Positions 1 to 8,210 of a stretch of DNA of 64,000 bases are shown one piece after another. Made by a program: the position numbers and the translations under genes. Every line of letters starts with the position of its first letter. Positions within the stretch are counted from its first letter, which is position 1. Origin of the DNA: Sediminibacterium soli (lineage in GTDB: Bacteria; Bacteroidota; Bacteroidia; Chitinophagales; Chitinophagaceae). The stretch spans positions 116,331-180,330 of the forward strand of contig NZ_JAACJR010000010.1 of NCBI RefSeq assembly GCF_009939225.1, read 5' to 3'. A model generated the notes under the pieces. That model ran no database searches and had not been told where the DNA came from. It saw only the letters and a program-made list of their open reading frames with translations.

Positions 1-2489
1 GCTGCGATCATTTCGGCGGCGGCATCACCGCACTCGGCTGGAAGCCAGGCGAGCTCGATCTCCATTTCGACAGAACCGTTACAGCCGTAAACGGCCGCAC
101 GCTTACGATAGATGCACCCCTTACAACCGCACTGGATACCACCTATGGCGGAGGATATGTTGCCGGCTACCAATGGAACGGCCGCATGTTCAATAGCGGC
201 GTTGAGAACCTGCAGATGGTATCGGCCTTTGCCGCCGGCAATCCCAAAGACGAAGCCCATCGCTGGATGGCCATTACCATAGAGAACGCTGCCGATATAT
301 GGGTTCGACAAATGCAGTTCCGGCATTTTGCGGGATCCGCCGTAATGATACTGGAAACGGCAAAACGGGTTACGGTAGAAGACTGCCTGTCCCTGCAACC
401 TGTTTCCGAACTGGGCGGCGAAAGAAGAAACAGTTTTTACACCGCCGGCCAGCAAACACTGTTTCAGCGCTGTGCGGCTTTTGATGGCATGCACGATTTT
501 GCCACGGGTTACTGCACACCCGGCCCCAACGCATTCGTACAGTGCGAGTCCAACCTGCCGCACCATTTCAGCGGCGCCATCGACAGCTGGTCCTCGGGTA
601 TTTTATTCGATATCGTGAATGTGGACGGCGAAGCATTGCGTTTTGGTAACAGGGGGCAGGATGGTCAGGGCGCGGGCTGGTCGGCAGCCAACAGCGTATT
701 CTGGAACTGCAGCGCGGCACGCATAGACTGCTACAGACCGCCTACGGCCCAGAACTGGTCGTTCGGAAGCTGGAGCCAGTTTGCCGGCGACGGCTACTGG
801 GGCGAATCCAATAATTCCATCAACCCCCGCAGTCTTTTTTACGCGCAGCTTGCAGAACGGCTTTCTGTCAATACCGACCAGCGCGCGCAACTGATAAAAC
901 TGGAGACCGAGGCCAGCAGCAGTCCTTCCGCCGAGCAGGCCGCAGCACTTACCCGGCAGGCATACCAGCCAAGAATATTGTTACAGAACTGGATAGCGGA
1001 TGCTGCGCAACGGCAGCCTTTGCCGGTTGATGCAGCAGGCATCCCTTCTGTAGATGCACTCCCTGTGCAACCTTCAGCACCGCCCGCGGCAGCGCCCGCG
1101 CTGCAGCTGCAGAACGGATGGCTGGTGCGTGGCAACCTGGTGCAGACCGGCAGGCGGGCGGATATACCCTGGTGGACCGGCGGCATACACGGGAAAGACC
1201 TCGAGAATGCAAAACCGGCCATCACCCGTTTTGTACCGGGGCGTACGGGCAGGGGATTTACAGACGACCTGCAGGAAGTGACCGACAATATGCTGCGCAC
1301 AAACACCGTCGGCATAGAACAACATTATGGCCTCTGGTATGAGCGCAGACGCGATGACCACGAACGCATCCGTAGAATGGACGGCGATGTATGGGCCCCT
1401 TTTTATGAACTGCCTTTTGCGCGGTCGGGAAAAGAAACGGCCTGGGATGGACTGAGCAAATACGATCTCACCAAATACAATACCTGGTACTGGAGCCGTA
1501 TGAAACAGTTTGCCGATATCGCAGACCGGAAAGGGCTGCTGCTCCTGCACCAGCAGTATTTTCAGCACAACATCATCGAAGCAGGCGCGCACTATGCGGA
1601 TTTTCCATGGCGCACGGCAAACAACATCAACCGGGTGGGTTTTCCGGAACCGGTGAATTATGCAGGTGATAAGCGCATCTTTATGGCGGAGCAGTTTTAC
1701 GATACCACGGTTGCGGTACGAAACAAACTTCACCGGCAATATATCTGGCAATGCCTCAACAATTTCAAAGACAATAACGGCGTCATACAACTGATAGGGG
1801 AAGAGTTTACCGGTCCGCTGCATTTTGTACAGTTCTGGGTGGATGCCGTACGCGGCTGGGAGCAGGCCAACCGCAAAAAACAGTGGATAGCGCTCAGCAC
1901 CACAAAAGACGTACAGGATGCGATCCTTGCAGACCGGCAACGGGCCGCAGTCATCGATATCATCGATATCCGTTACTGGCATTACCAGTCCGACGGAACA
2001 CCCTATGCGCCTGCCGGCGGGCAAAACCTGGCGCCACGCCAGCATGCACGGCTGCTGAAACCCAAACGCAGTTCGTTTGAACAGGTATACCGGGCGGTAA
2101 AGGAATACAGAACACAATATCCCGCCAAGGCGGTTATGTATTCTGCGGAAGGCAGCGAGCAGTTTGGCTGGGCCGTACTGATGGCAGGAGGTTCCCTGCC
2201 GGTATTGCCTGCATCGGTTGATAAAGAACTGCTGCGCGCGGCAGCGGGTATGCAGCCCGCGCAAAACATCGGTGCCTGTGTACTCGCCAACGGGCAGGCA
2301 TTGCTGGCATATACCGGTGGCGACAGACAACTGCAGCTTGATCTGCGGGGTTACCAGGGTCAGCTGCAGGGCAAATACATCAGTCTTGCCACCGGCAGAC
2401 CGCTGCAGGAAGGCTTTGTGGTTACCGGAGGCACAACCGTTACGCTTGCCATTCCGCAGGAGGCAGGCATGGTATGGCTGACAAAATAA
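1..2489 (+). CDS. Secreted beta-helix plus barrel-like protein, 5'-truncated by the window edge (possibly DUF6298)
   Basis: The reading frame is open from base 3 and has no start in the window, so only the last 828 residues are visible. The first 250 or so visible residues have the short hydrophobic/Asn periodicity of a right-handed beta-helix (for example NAADIWVRQMQF and AKRVTVEDCLSL), as in pectate-lyase-like folds. After a Pro/Ala-rich linker near base 1080, a second region of about 380 residues looks like a TIM-barrel glycosidase followed by a small beta domain. This layout resembles proteins annotated as DUF6298 in Bacteroidota, which I recall but cannot check. It opens the visible part of a co-directional glycan locus and ends close to the next gene. 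A lyase or glycosidase role is likely; the substrate is unknown. Confidence 0.6.
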   Translation, partial: CDHFGGGITALGWKPGELDLHFDRTVTAVNGRTLTIDAPLTTALDTTYGGGYVAGYQWNGRMFNSGVENLQMVSAFAAGNPKDEAHRWMAITIENAADIWVRQMQFRHFAGSAVMILETAKRVTVEDCLSLQPVSELGGERRNSFYTAGQQTLFQRCAAFDGMHDFATGYCTPGPNAFVQCESNLPHHFSGAIDSWSSGILFDIVNVDGEALRFGNRGQDGQGAGWSAANSVFWNCSAARIDCYRPPTAQNWSFGSWSQFAGDGYWGESNNSINPRSLFYAQLAERLSVNTDQRAQLIKLETEASSSPSAEQAAALTRQAYQPRILLQNWIADAAQRQPLPVDAAGIPSVDALPVQPSAPPAAAPALQLQNGWLVRGNLVQTGRRADIPWWTGGIHGKDLENAKPAITRFVPGRTGRGFTDDLQEVTDNMLRTNTVGIEQHYGLWYERRRDDHERIRRMDGDVWAPFYELPFARSGKETAWDGLSKYDLTKYNTWYWSRMKQFADIADRKGLLLLHQQYFQHNIIEAGAHYADFPWRTANNINRVGFPEPVNYAGDKRIFMAEQFYDTTVAVRNKLHRQYIWQCLNNFKDNNGVIQLIGEEFTGPLHFVQFWVDAVRGWEQANRKKQWIALSTTKDVQDAILADRQRAAVIDIIDIRYWHYQSDGTPYAPAGGQNLAPRQHARLLKPKRSSFEQVYRAVKEYRTQYPAKAVMYSAEGSEQFGWAVLMAGGSLPVLPASVDKELLRAAAGMQPAQNIGACVLANGQALLAYTGGDRQLQLDLRGYQGQLQGKYISLATGRPLQEGFVVTGGTTVTLAIPQEAGMVWLTK

Positions 2490-2538
2490 TTCAGTGTCAA
2501 ACAGCGGAACAGCGCCGCACATAAAAAGAGAATACCGC

Positions 2539-3918
2539 ATGAAAATATTGGCTACGATCCTGTTGTTCGCCTGCAGCGTATCTGCACAAAGACCGGCCGC
2601 GCTGCCGCTGTTGCGCGTATCGGCGGACAAACATTTTTTTGAGACCGGTAAAGGAGCACCTTTTTTCTGGCTGGGCGATACCGGCTGGCTGCTGTTTACC
2701 AAATGCAGCCGCGAGGAGGCCGTGCAATACCTGGAGACACGCAGGCAACAGGGGTTTAATGTCATACAGGTAATGGTATTGCACCAGCTGCGCGCAAAAA
2801 ATGCATACGGCGATTCGGCGCTTGTCAACGGCGATATCGCAGCACCGCGTGCGGTGCCCGGAAGCGATTTTACAAAGAAAGCGCAGTACGACTACTGGGA
2901 TCATATCGCCTATATCATTGATGAAGCCGCTGCAAGGGGCATCTACCTGGCACTGGTGCCGGTATGGGGCGGCAATATAAAAGAAGGACATGTAACCACA
3001 CAGCAGGCAGAAACCTATGCCAGGTTTTTGGCAACGCGGTTCGGGAATAAGAACAACATTATCTGGCTTAACGGCGGCGATATCAAAGGAACGGATGGCT
3101 ACGATGTATGGAATACCATCGGCAGCACCATCCGGAAATACGATGCCAGGCACCTGATCGGTTTTCATCCCCGCGGGCGGTATTCTTCTTCCGAATGGTT
3201 TCAGCAGCAGCCCTGGCTTGATTTCAACATGGCCCAGAGCGGGCACCGCACCTATGCGCAGGATACAAGCAGCCAGGAAAAAAATCATTTCGGCGAAGAC
3301 AACTGGCGGTATATCCGCCGGGACTATGCACTGCAACCCACGCGGCCTGTGCTGGACGGCGAGCCGTCTTATGAAAATATTCCGCATGGACTGCATGACA
3401 GCCTGCAGCCGCGGTGGACAGCTGCCGACCTGCGCAGGTATGCTTACTGGAGTGTGCTCTCCGGAGGTGCAGGGTTTACCTATGGCGAGAACGCCGTAAT
3501 GCAGTTTCACCGAAAGGGCGATACAGATGGCAACTACGGCGTTACCACCACCTGGAAGGAATCCGTTGCCGCACCCGGCGCGTGGCAGATGCAATACCTG
3601 AAGAAACTCCTGCTTGGCAGATCCTATTTCGATCGCAAACCGGCGCAGGAACTGCTGGTCGATAACTCCGAAAACAGGTACCGGTACCTTGTTGCCGCAA
3701 AAGGAAACAGCTATGCACTGGTGTACACCTATACCGGGCGCAGCTTCAGACTGAACATGCAGCAACTGGGTTTTACAGCCCGCAAAGCGGCATGGTACCG
3801 GCCGGCCGGCGGCAGCATGACCGCTATCCCTGTCTTTGCAAAAAAAGGGATAACCGAATTTGATCCGCCGGGCAAAGAAGCCGATGGTAACGACTGGGTA
3901 CTTGTTCTCGAAAAATAA
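2539..3918 (+). CDS. GH140-like (DUF4038) secreted glycosidase
   Basis: This 459-residue protein starts with a signal peptide (MKILATILLFACSVSAQ). It continues with the motif FFETGKGAPFFWLGDTGW, typical of the DUF4038 barrel, and ends in a small beta domain resembling the C-terminal collagen-binding-like module of this family. The characterised member of GH140 is an endo-apiosidase acting on rhamnogalacturonan II, but many DUF4038 proteins have no known activity. A GTG at 2494 would add 15 residues before the signal peptide. I chose the ATG at 2539 because it places the signal sequence at the N-terminus. The gene lies 49 bp after its upstream neighbour and 6 bp before the next gene, so it is probably co-transcribed with both. 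Confidence 0.75.
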   Translation: MKILATILLFACSVSAQRPAALPLLRVSADKHFFETGKGAPFFWLGDTGWLLFTKCSREEAVQYLETRRQQGFNVIQVMVLHQLRAKNAYGDSALVNGDIAAPRAVPGSDFTKKAQYDYWDHIAYIIDEAAARGIYLALVPVWGGNIKEGHVTTQQAETYARFLATRFGNKNNIIWLNGGDIKGTDGYDVWNTIGSTIRKYDARHLIGFHPRGRYSSSEWFQQQPWLDFNMAQSGHRTYAQDTSSQEKNHFGEDNWRYIRRDYALQPTRPVLDGEPSYENIPHGLHDSLQPRWTAADLRRYAYWSVLSGGAGFTYGENAVMQFHRKGDTDGNYGVTTTWKESVAAPGAWQMQYLKKLLLGRSYFDRKPAQELLVDNSENRYRYLVAAKGNSYALVYTYTGRSFRLNMQQLGFTARKAAWYRPAGGSMTAIPVFAKKGITEFDPPGKEADGNDWVLVLEK

Positions 3919-3924
3919 CATCGA

Positions 3925-4839
3925 TTGAAAAAGACACGCTTACTGCTATACTCCGTTATCTTACTGGCCGGCTGTTCGGGCAGGGCCTTTCTGTTCACTT
4001 CCTTTCATGAACCGGCCACCGATGGACTGCGTATGCTGTACAGCTACGACGGTTACCGCTGGCGTGATTTCGATACGGTATTCCTGCGCCCGCATACCGG
4101 CGGCCGGCAGGTGCTGCGCGATCCCTCTATGGTGCAGGGACCCGACGGTGTTTTTCACCTGGTATGGACCAGCAGCTGGCGCGGCGACAAAGGCTTCGGA
4201 TATGCATCTTCAAAAGACCTGCTGCACTGGAGCGAACAACGCCTTATACCTGTAATGCAGCACGAGCCAACTACCGTAAATGTATGGGCGCCCGAATTGT
4301 TTTACGACGACGAAGCCGGCCGGTACATCATCGTATGGGCAAGCTGTATTCCCGGGCGTTTTGCAAAAGGTATGGAGGCAGACAGCAATAACCACCGCCT
4401 GTATGCTGCCACCACCAGGGACTTTACCACTTTCACCGATACGCGTCTGTTTCTCGATCCGGGCTTCAGCGTGATCGATGCGGTGATCGTAAAAAGAAAA
4501 CGGAACGATTATGTGCTGGTGCTGAAAGACAATACCCGCCAGGAACGCAACATCAAAGTGGCATTCGGCGATTCGCCGCTGGGTCCCTGGAACCGGGTGT
4601 CGAAACCGTTTACGGATACGTTCACCGAAGGGCCTTCGGTGGTGAAACTGCGCAACGAATGGCTGATCTATTATGATGCATACCGCAAAAAAACCTACGA
4701 AGCCGTGGCAACCGGGGATTTCAACCGGTTCAATGCAGTGAATGATAAAATATCCGTTCCCGAAGGACATAAACACGGAACCATCGTGCCGGTGAAGCGA
4801 AAAACGATCCGGAATCTGCTGAAAGCCATACAACAGTGA
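3925..4839 (+). CDS. GH43-like five-bladed beta-propeller lipoprotein
   Basis: A 304-residue protein with a lipoprotein signal (VILLAGC, Cys17), so it is probably anchored in the outer membrane. The mature part has repeated GH43/GH32-type blade motifs: LRDPSMVQGPDGVFHLVW, SSKDLLHWSEQ, NVWAPELFYDDEAGRYIIVW and TEGPSVVKLRNEWLIYYD. The acidic residues in DPSM, WAPE and TEGPS fall where the catalytic triad of clan-F enzymes lies. The only good start is TTG; no ATG precedes the signal sequence. An arabinosidase or xylosidase-like activity is a family-level guess. It sits 6 bp after the GH140-like gene and 1 bp before the next gene. Confidence 0.75.
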   Translation: MKKTRLLLYSVILLAGCSGRAFLFTSFHEPATDGLRMLYSYDGYRWRDFDTVFLRPHTGGRQVLRDPSMVQGPDGVFHLVWTSSWRGDKGFGYASSKDLLHWSEQRLIPVMQHEPTTVNVWAPELFYDDEAGRYIIVWASCIPGRFAKGMEADSNNHRLYAATTRDFTTFTDTRLFLDPGFSVIDAVIVKRKRNDYVLVLKDNTRQERNIKVAFGDSPLGPWNRVSKPFTDTFTEGPSVVKLRNEWLIYYDAYRKKTYEAVATGDFNRFNAVNDKISVPEGHKHGTIVPVKRKTIRNLLKAIQQ

Positions 4840-4840
4840 C

Positions 4841-6670
4841 ATGAAATATTTAGTACCGCTAATAACAGGTGTATGCTGTGTATCCAGTGCAATTGTATTG
4901 GCGCAGGATACCGTTCACTATACCGGAAAACAGCTGGTGAATATAGACTACCATCATGGCCGGCTGTCGCCCGCCATCGGTGTGCACAATATCCAGACAT
5001 TCCGCGCCAACCGCGGGGATACGGGTGTGGCTTCCTGGACCTACAACCACGCGCCGATGCTGGCCTGCTGGAACAAACAGTTTTACCTCGAATACCTGAG
5101 CAACCCCGTGGGCGAGCATGTGCCGCCGGGCCGCACCCTGCTGCAACGCTCCACAGACGGCTATCACTGGACGCAGCCCGAAGTGATCTTTCCGCCTTAC
5201 AAGGTGCCGGATGGGTTTGTAAAAAAAGGAAGGACCGATACGGCCAAGAATGCATACGCCGTGATGCACCAGCGCATCGGTTTTTACACATCTGCCGGTA
5301 ACCGGTTATTTGCGCTGGGTTTTTACGGCGTGGTGCTCGGCGCCAAAGATGATCCCAACGACGGCAACGGCATCGGCAGGGTGATCAGGGAGATCAAAAA
5401 AGACGGTGCATTCGGACCGATCTATTTCCTGCGCTACAACCATGCTTTCAGCGAAAAAAATACCGACTATCCTTTTTACCGTTCATCGCCCGACAGGGAT
5501 TTTGTACAGGCCTGCGAAACGCTGCTGCACACGCCACTGCTGATGCTGCAAACCGTGGAGGAAGCAGACAAAGACGACCCGCTGGTTCCGTTACAGAAAG
5601 ATCACAAAGCCTTCAACTACTACCATCTTGCCGATGGCAGGGTGGTGGGTCTCTGGAAATATGCATTGACCAGCATCAGCAAAGACCAGGGCAAAACCTG
5701 GCAGTACCCGCCGCTGCGCGCGCCGGGCTTTGTCAATGCCAATGCCAAGATATGGGGGCAGCGCACCAGCGATGGCAGGTATGCAACCGTATACAACCCT
5801 TCCGAATTCCGCTGGCCGTTGGCGGTCAGTGTTAGTCCGAACGGGCTCGGCTACCAGAACCTATTATTGGTTAACGGCGAGATCAGTTCCATGCGGTACG
5901 GCGGCGCGTATAAAAGTTACGGACCGCAATACGTTCGCGGCATACAGGAAATGGATGGCAAGCCTGCCGACGGGAACCTATGGGTTAGCTACAGCATGAA
6001 TAAGGAAGATATCTGGATAAGTAAGATACCGGTACCGGTCAAAGAAAAAGCCAGCGGAGAGGCCAACGATGTATTCGACAGGATGACCGGGGGAAATGAG
6101 CTCGCGGAATGGAATATCTTCAGTCCGCTCTGGTGCCGCACATCGATAGAGCAATACCAGGGCAAAAAAGTGCTGGCCCTCCGCGACAGCGATCCCTTCG
6201 ATTATGCCAAAGCGGAAAGGGTGTTCCCCGCCGCAGGCAAACGAACACTCGAGGTAACGCTTACACCCGTGCAGGACAGCCATGGCCGGTTGGAAATAGA
6301 ATGGCAGGATGCAAACGGAACGCCCTGTCTGCGCCTGATGCTCGATTCCGCCGGTAACCTGCTGACAAAACAGGGCTACCGCAACAAGAGCCTGGGTAAA
6401 TACCGGGCAGGTGAAACGCTGGTGATACGTATTGAACTGAACACCGCCTCGAGAATGTATACGGTTACTGTCAACAATGGCAAACCATCGCTCAACCTCT
6501 GTTTTGCGCCGGTAACCAGCGTGGAAAGACTGGTATTCAGAACGGGCGGGGTGCGCCATTTTCCCGACGCGGAAACGCCCACCGACCAGGACTACGACCT
6601 GCCCGGTGCAGACCGCCGCGAAAAAGAAGCACTGTATTATATTCATGCAGTAAAAACCATCGGGCAATAA
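4841..6670 (+). CDS. Secreted beta-propeller glycosidase/lyase-like protein with Asp-boxes
   Basis: A 609-residue protein with a signal peptide ending near VLAQ. The body of roughly 380 residues contains Asp-box-like motifs (RSTDGYHWTQP and ISKDQGKTWQYPP), which mark sialidase-type propellers. A C-terminal beta-sandwich of about 190 residues resembles a concanavalin-like module. The conserved-looking stretch YLSNPVGEHVPPG and the early NIDYHHGR are reminiscent of the GH145/PL42 group, which acts on L-rhamnose linked to glucuronic acid in arabinogalactan. I recall that similarity but cannot test it. A GH33-like enzyme or a non-catalytic propeller are alternatives. It begins 1 bp after the lipoprotein stop, which suggests translational coupling. 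Confidence 0.6.
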   Translation: MKYLVPLITGVCCVSSAIVLAQDTVHYTGKQLVNIDYHHGRLSPAIGVHNIQTFRANRGDTGVASWTYNHAPMLACWNKQFYLEYLSNPVGEHVPPGRTLLQRSTDGYHWTQPEVIFPPYKVPDGFVKKGRTDTAKNAYAVMHQRIGFYTSAGNRLFALGFYGVVLGAKDDPNDGNGIGRVIREIKKDGAFGPIYFLRYNHAFSEKNTDYPFYRSSPDRDFVQACETLLHTPLLMLQTVEEADKDDPLVPLQKDHKAFNYYHLADGRVVGLWKYALTSISKDQGKTWQYPPLRAPGFVNANAKIWGQRTSDGRYATVYNPSEFRWPLAVSVSPNGLGYQNLLLVNGEISSMRYGGAYKSYGPQYVRGIQEMDGKPADGNLWVSYSMNKEDIWISKIPVPVKEKASGEANDVFDRMTGGNELAEWNIFSPLWCRTSIEQYQGKKVLALRDSDPFDYAKAERVFPAAGKRTLEVTLTPVQDSHGRLEIEWQDANGTPCLRLMLDSAGNLLTKQGYRNKSLGKYRAGETLVIRIELNTASRMYTVTVNNGKPSLNLCFAPVTSVERLVFRTGGVRHFPDAETPTDQDYDLPGADRREKEALYYIHAVKTIGQ

Positions 6671-6674
6671 CAGG

Positions 6675-8210
6675 ATGAAAGCTATAATCCGGATATTTCT
6701 TTTGCTTTGTGCCGCATTGCCGCGGGTGCATGCGCAGGGCAGGAGCATGGTGCTGCGGGCAGAGCAGTTCAGGCATTATGCGGACTATTTTAACGGGATG
6801 GAAGACGAGAATATCGTGCAGGCCATTCCCAATGCAAAGGCCTGGAACTGGATGAAAGAAAACATACCCCTCTTCGAATGCCCGCAACAGAATTTTGAAG
6901 AGATCTATTATTACCGCTGGTGGACATTGCGCAAACATATCCGGAAAACCGAACAGGGCTTTGCTTTCACCGAGTTCCTGGTGCCACGCAGTTATGCGGA
7001 TAAATACAACCTGATCTCCAGCGCGCTGGGCCACCATATATACGAATCAAGATGGCTGCACAACAGCAGGTATATGAACGAGAACCTGCATATCTGGTAC
7101 CGGGGCAACCAAGGCAAACCGTTGAAAAGACTCCGCTTCTACAGCAGCTGGAACATGGATGCGGTGTATAACCGCTACCTTGTAAACCGCGACAGCAAAT
7201 TCCTGCTCGGTATGCTGCCCGATATGGAACAGGATTATACCGCATGGGAACAGGAAAAAAAATTACCGGGCGGTCTGTTCTGGCAATACGATGTGCGCGA
7301 TGCCATGGAAGAAACCATCAGCGGCGGACGGAAAGAGAAAAATGCACGGCCTTCCATCAACAGCTACATGTATGGAAACGCGCGTGCAATGGCGGCGATG
7401 GAAAAAATTGCGGGACGGTCGCAGCAGGCGCAGGCATATACCGTAAAGGCAGATACCATCCGGCGTCTGCTGCAGGATAAATTATGGAACACCGGCCAGC
7501 AGTTTTTCGAAACACGTAAAGCGGATGGCGATACGCTTGCCAGCGTAAAAGAAGAGATCGGGTTTATTCCCTGGTATTTTAATATGCCCGACAGCAATTA
7601 CAGCATCGCCTGGAAAAGCCTGGCTGATACCGTTACCTTTCGCGCACCTTATGGCATAACCACCGCCGACAGGAAACACCCCGCTTTTCGTACGCATGGC
7701 TGCTGCAAATGCGAATGGGATGGCGCGGTATGGCCTTTCGCAACCTCGCAAACCCTTACTGGCATGGCCAACCTGCTTAACAACTACCGCCAGCAACACG
7801 TAACCGACACCGATTATTTTTCCATGCTCGAAACACTTGTCGAATCACAATACCATCGCGGCAGACCCTATGTGGGCGAATACCTCGACGAAACCACCGG
7901 CTACTGGCTGAAAGGCGATGAAGAACGCAGCCGGTACTACAACCATTCCACTTTTAATGACCTGGTCATTACCGGTCTGGTGGGACTGCGGCCAAGAGAA
8001 GATAATATCCTCGAACTCAACCCGCTGCTGCCTGCCGGTAAATGGAACTGGTTCTGCCTCGACAATGTGCTGTACCATGGAAAGATCATCACCATTATCT
8101 GGGACGCAACCGGGCTGAAATACAAAAAAGGCAAAGGCCTTACGGTATGGGCTGATGGAAGGAAGATCGCCGCTGCACCCAAGCTTACCAAACTGACCGG
8201 CAGATTATGA
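6675..8210 (+). CDS. Secreted (alpha/alpha)6-barrel glycosidase, MGH1/GH63-like
   Basis: A 511-residue protein with a signal peptide (LLLCAALPRVHAQ). The remainder is helix-rich with aromatic repeats typical of (alpha/alpha)6 glycosidases: EEIYYYRWWTLRKHI near residue 75, LFWQYDVRDAMEETISGG near 200, and a Cys-rich HGCCKCEWDGAVWPFA near 345. It belongs with the mannosylglycerate-hydrolase-like/GH63-related proteins common in Bacteroidota glycan loci. No CAZy family is assigned with confidence. The HGCCKC run is unusual and may form a metal or disulfide site. The gene starts 4 bp after the propeller gene and its stop overlaps the next start by 4 bp. Confidence 0.6.
   Translation: MKAIIRIFLLLCAALPRVHAQGRSMVLRAEQFRHYADYFNGMEDENIVQAIPNAKAWNWMKENIPLFECPQQNFEEIYYYRWWTLRKHIRKTEQGFAFTEFLVPRSYADKYNLISSALGHHIYESRWLHNSRYMNENLHIWYRGNQGKPLKRLRFYSSWNMDAVYNRYLVNRDSKFLLGMLPDMEQDYTAWEQEKKLPGGLFWQYDVRDAMEETISGGRKEKNARPSINSYMYGNARAMAAMEKIAGRSQQAQAYTVKADTIRRLLQDKLWNTGQQFFETRKADGDTLASVKEEIGFIPWYFNMPDSNYSIAWKSLADTVTFRAPYGITTADRKHPAFRTHGCCKCEWDGAVWPFATSQTLTGMANLLNNYRQQHVTDTDYFSMLETLVESQYHRGRPYVGEYLDETTGYWLKGDEERSRYYNHSTFNDLVITGLVGLRPREDNILELNPLLPAGKWNWFCLDNVLYHGKIITIIWDATGLKYKKGKGLTVWADGRKIAAAPKLTKLTGRL

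Noticed and set aside
1074..2828. 584-codon open frame on the minus strand opposite the first gene
   Set aside because: It is antisense to a clearly coding plus-strand frame, crosses two genes, and has no domain or export signal; GC-rich coding DNA often leaves such frames open.
2497..3921. 474-codon minus-strand frame opposite the GH140-like gene
   Set aside because: It mirrors the GH140-like gene exactly and has no recognisable domain; the plus-strand product has a signal peptide and family motifs.
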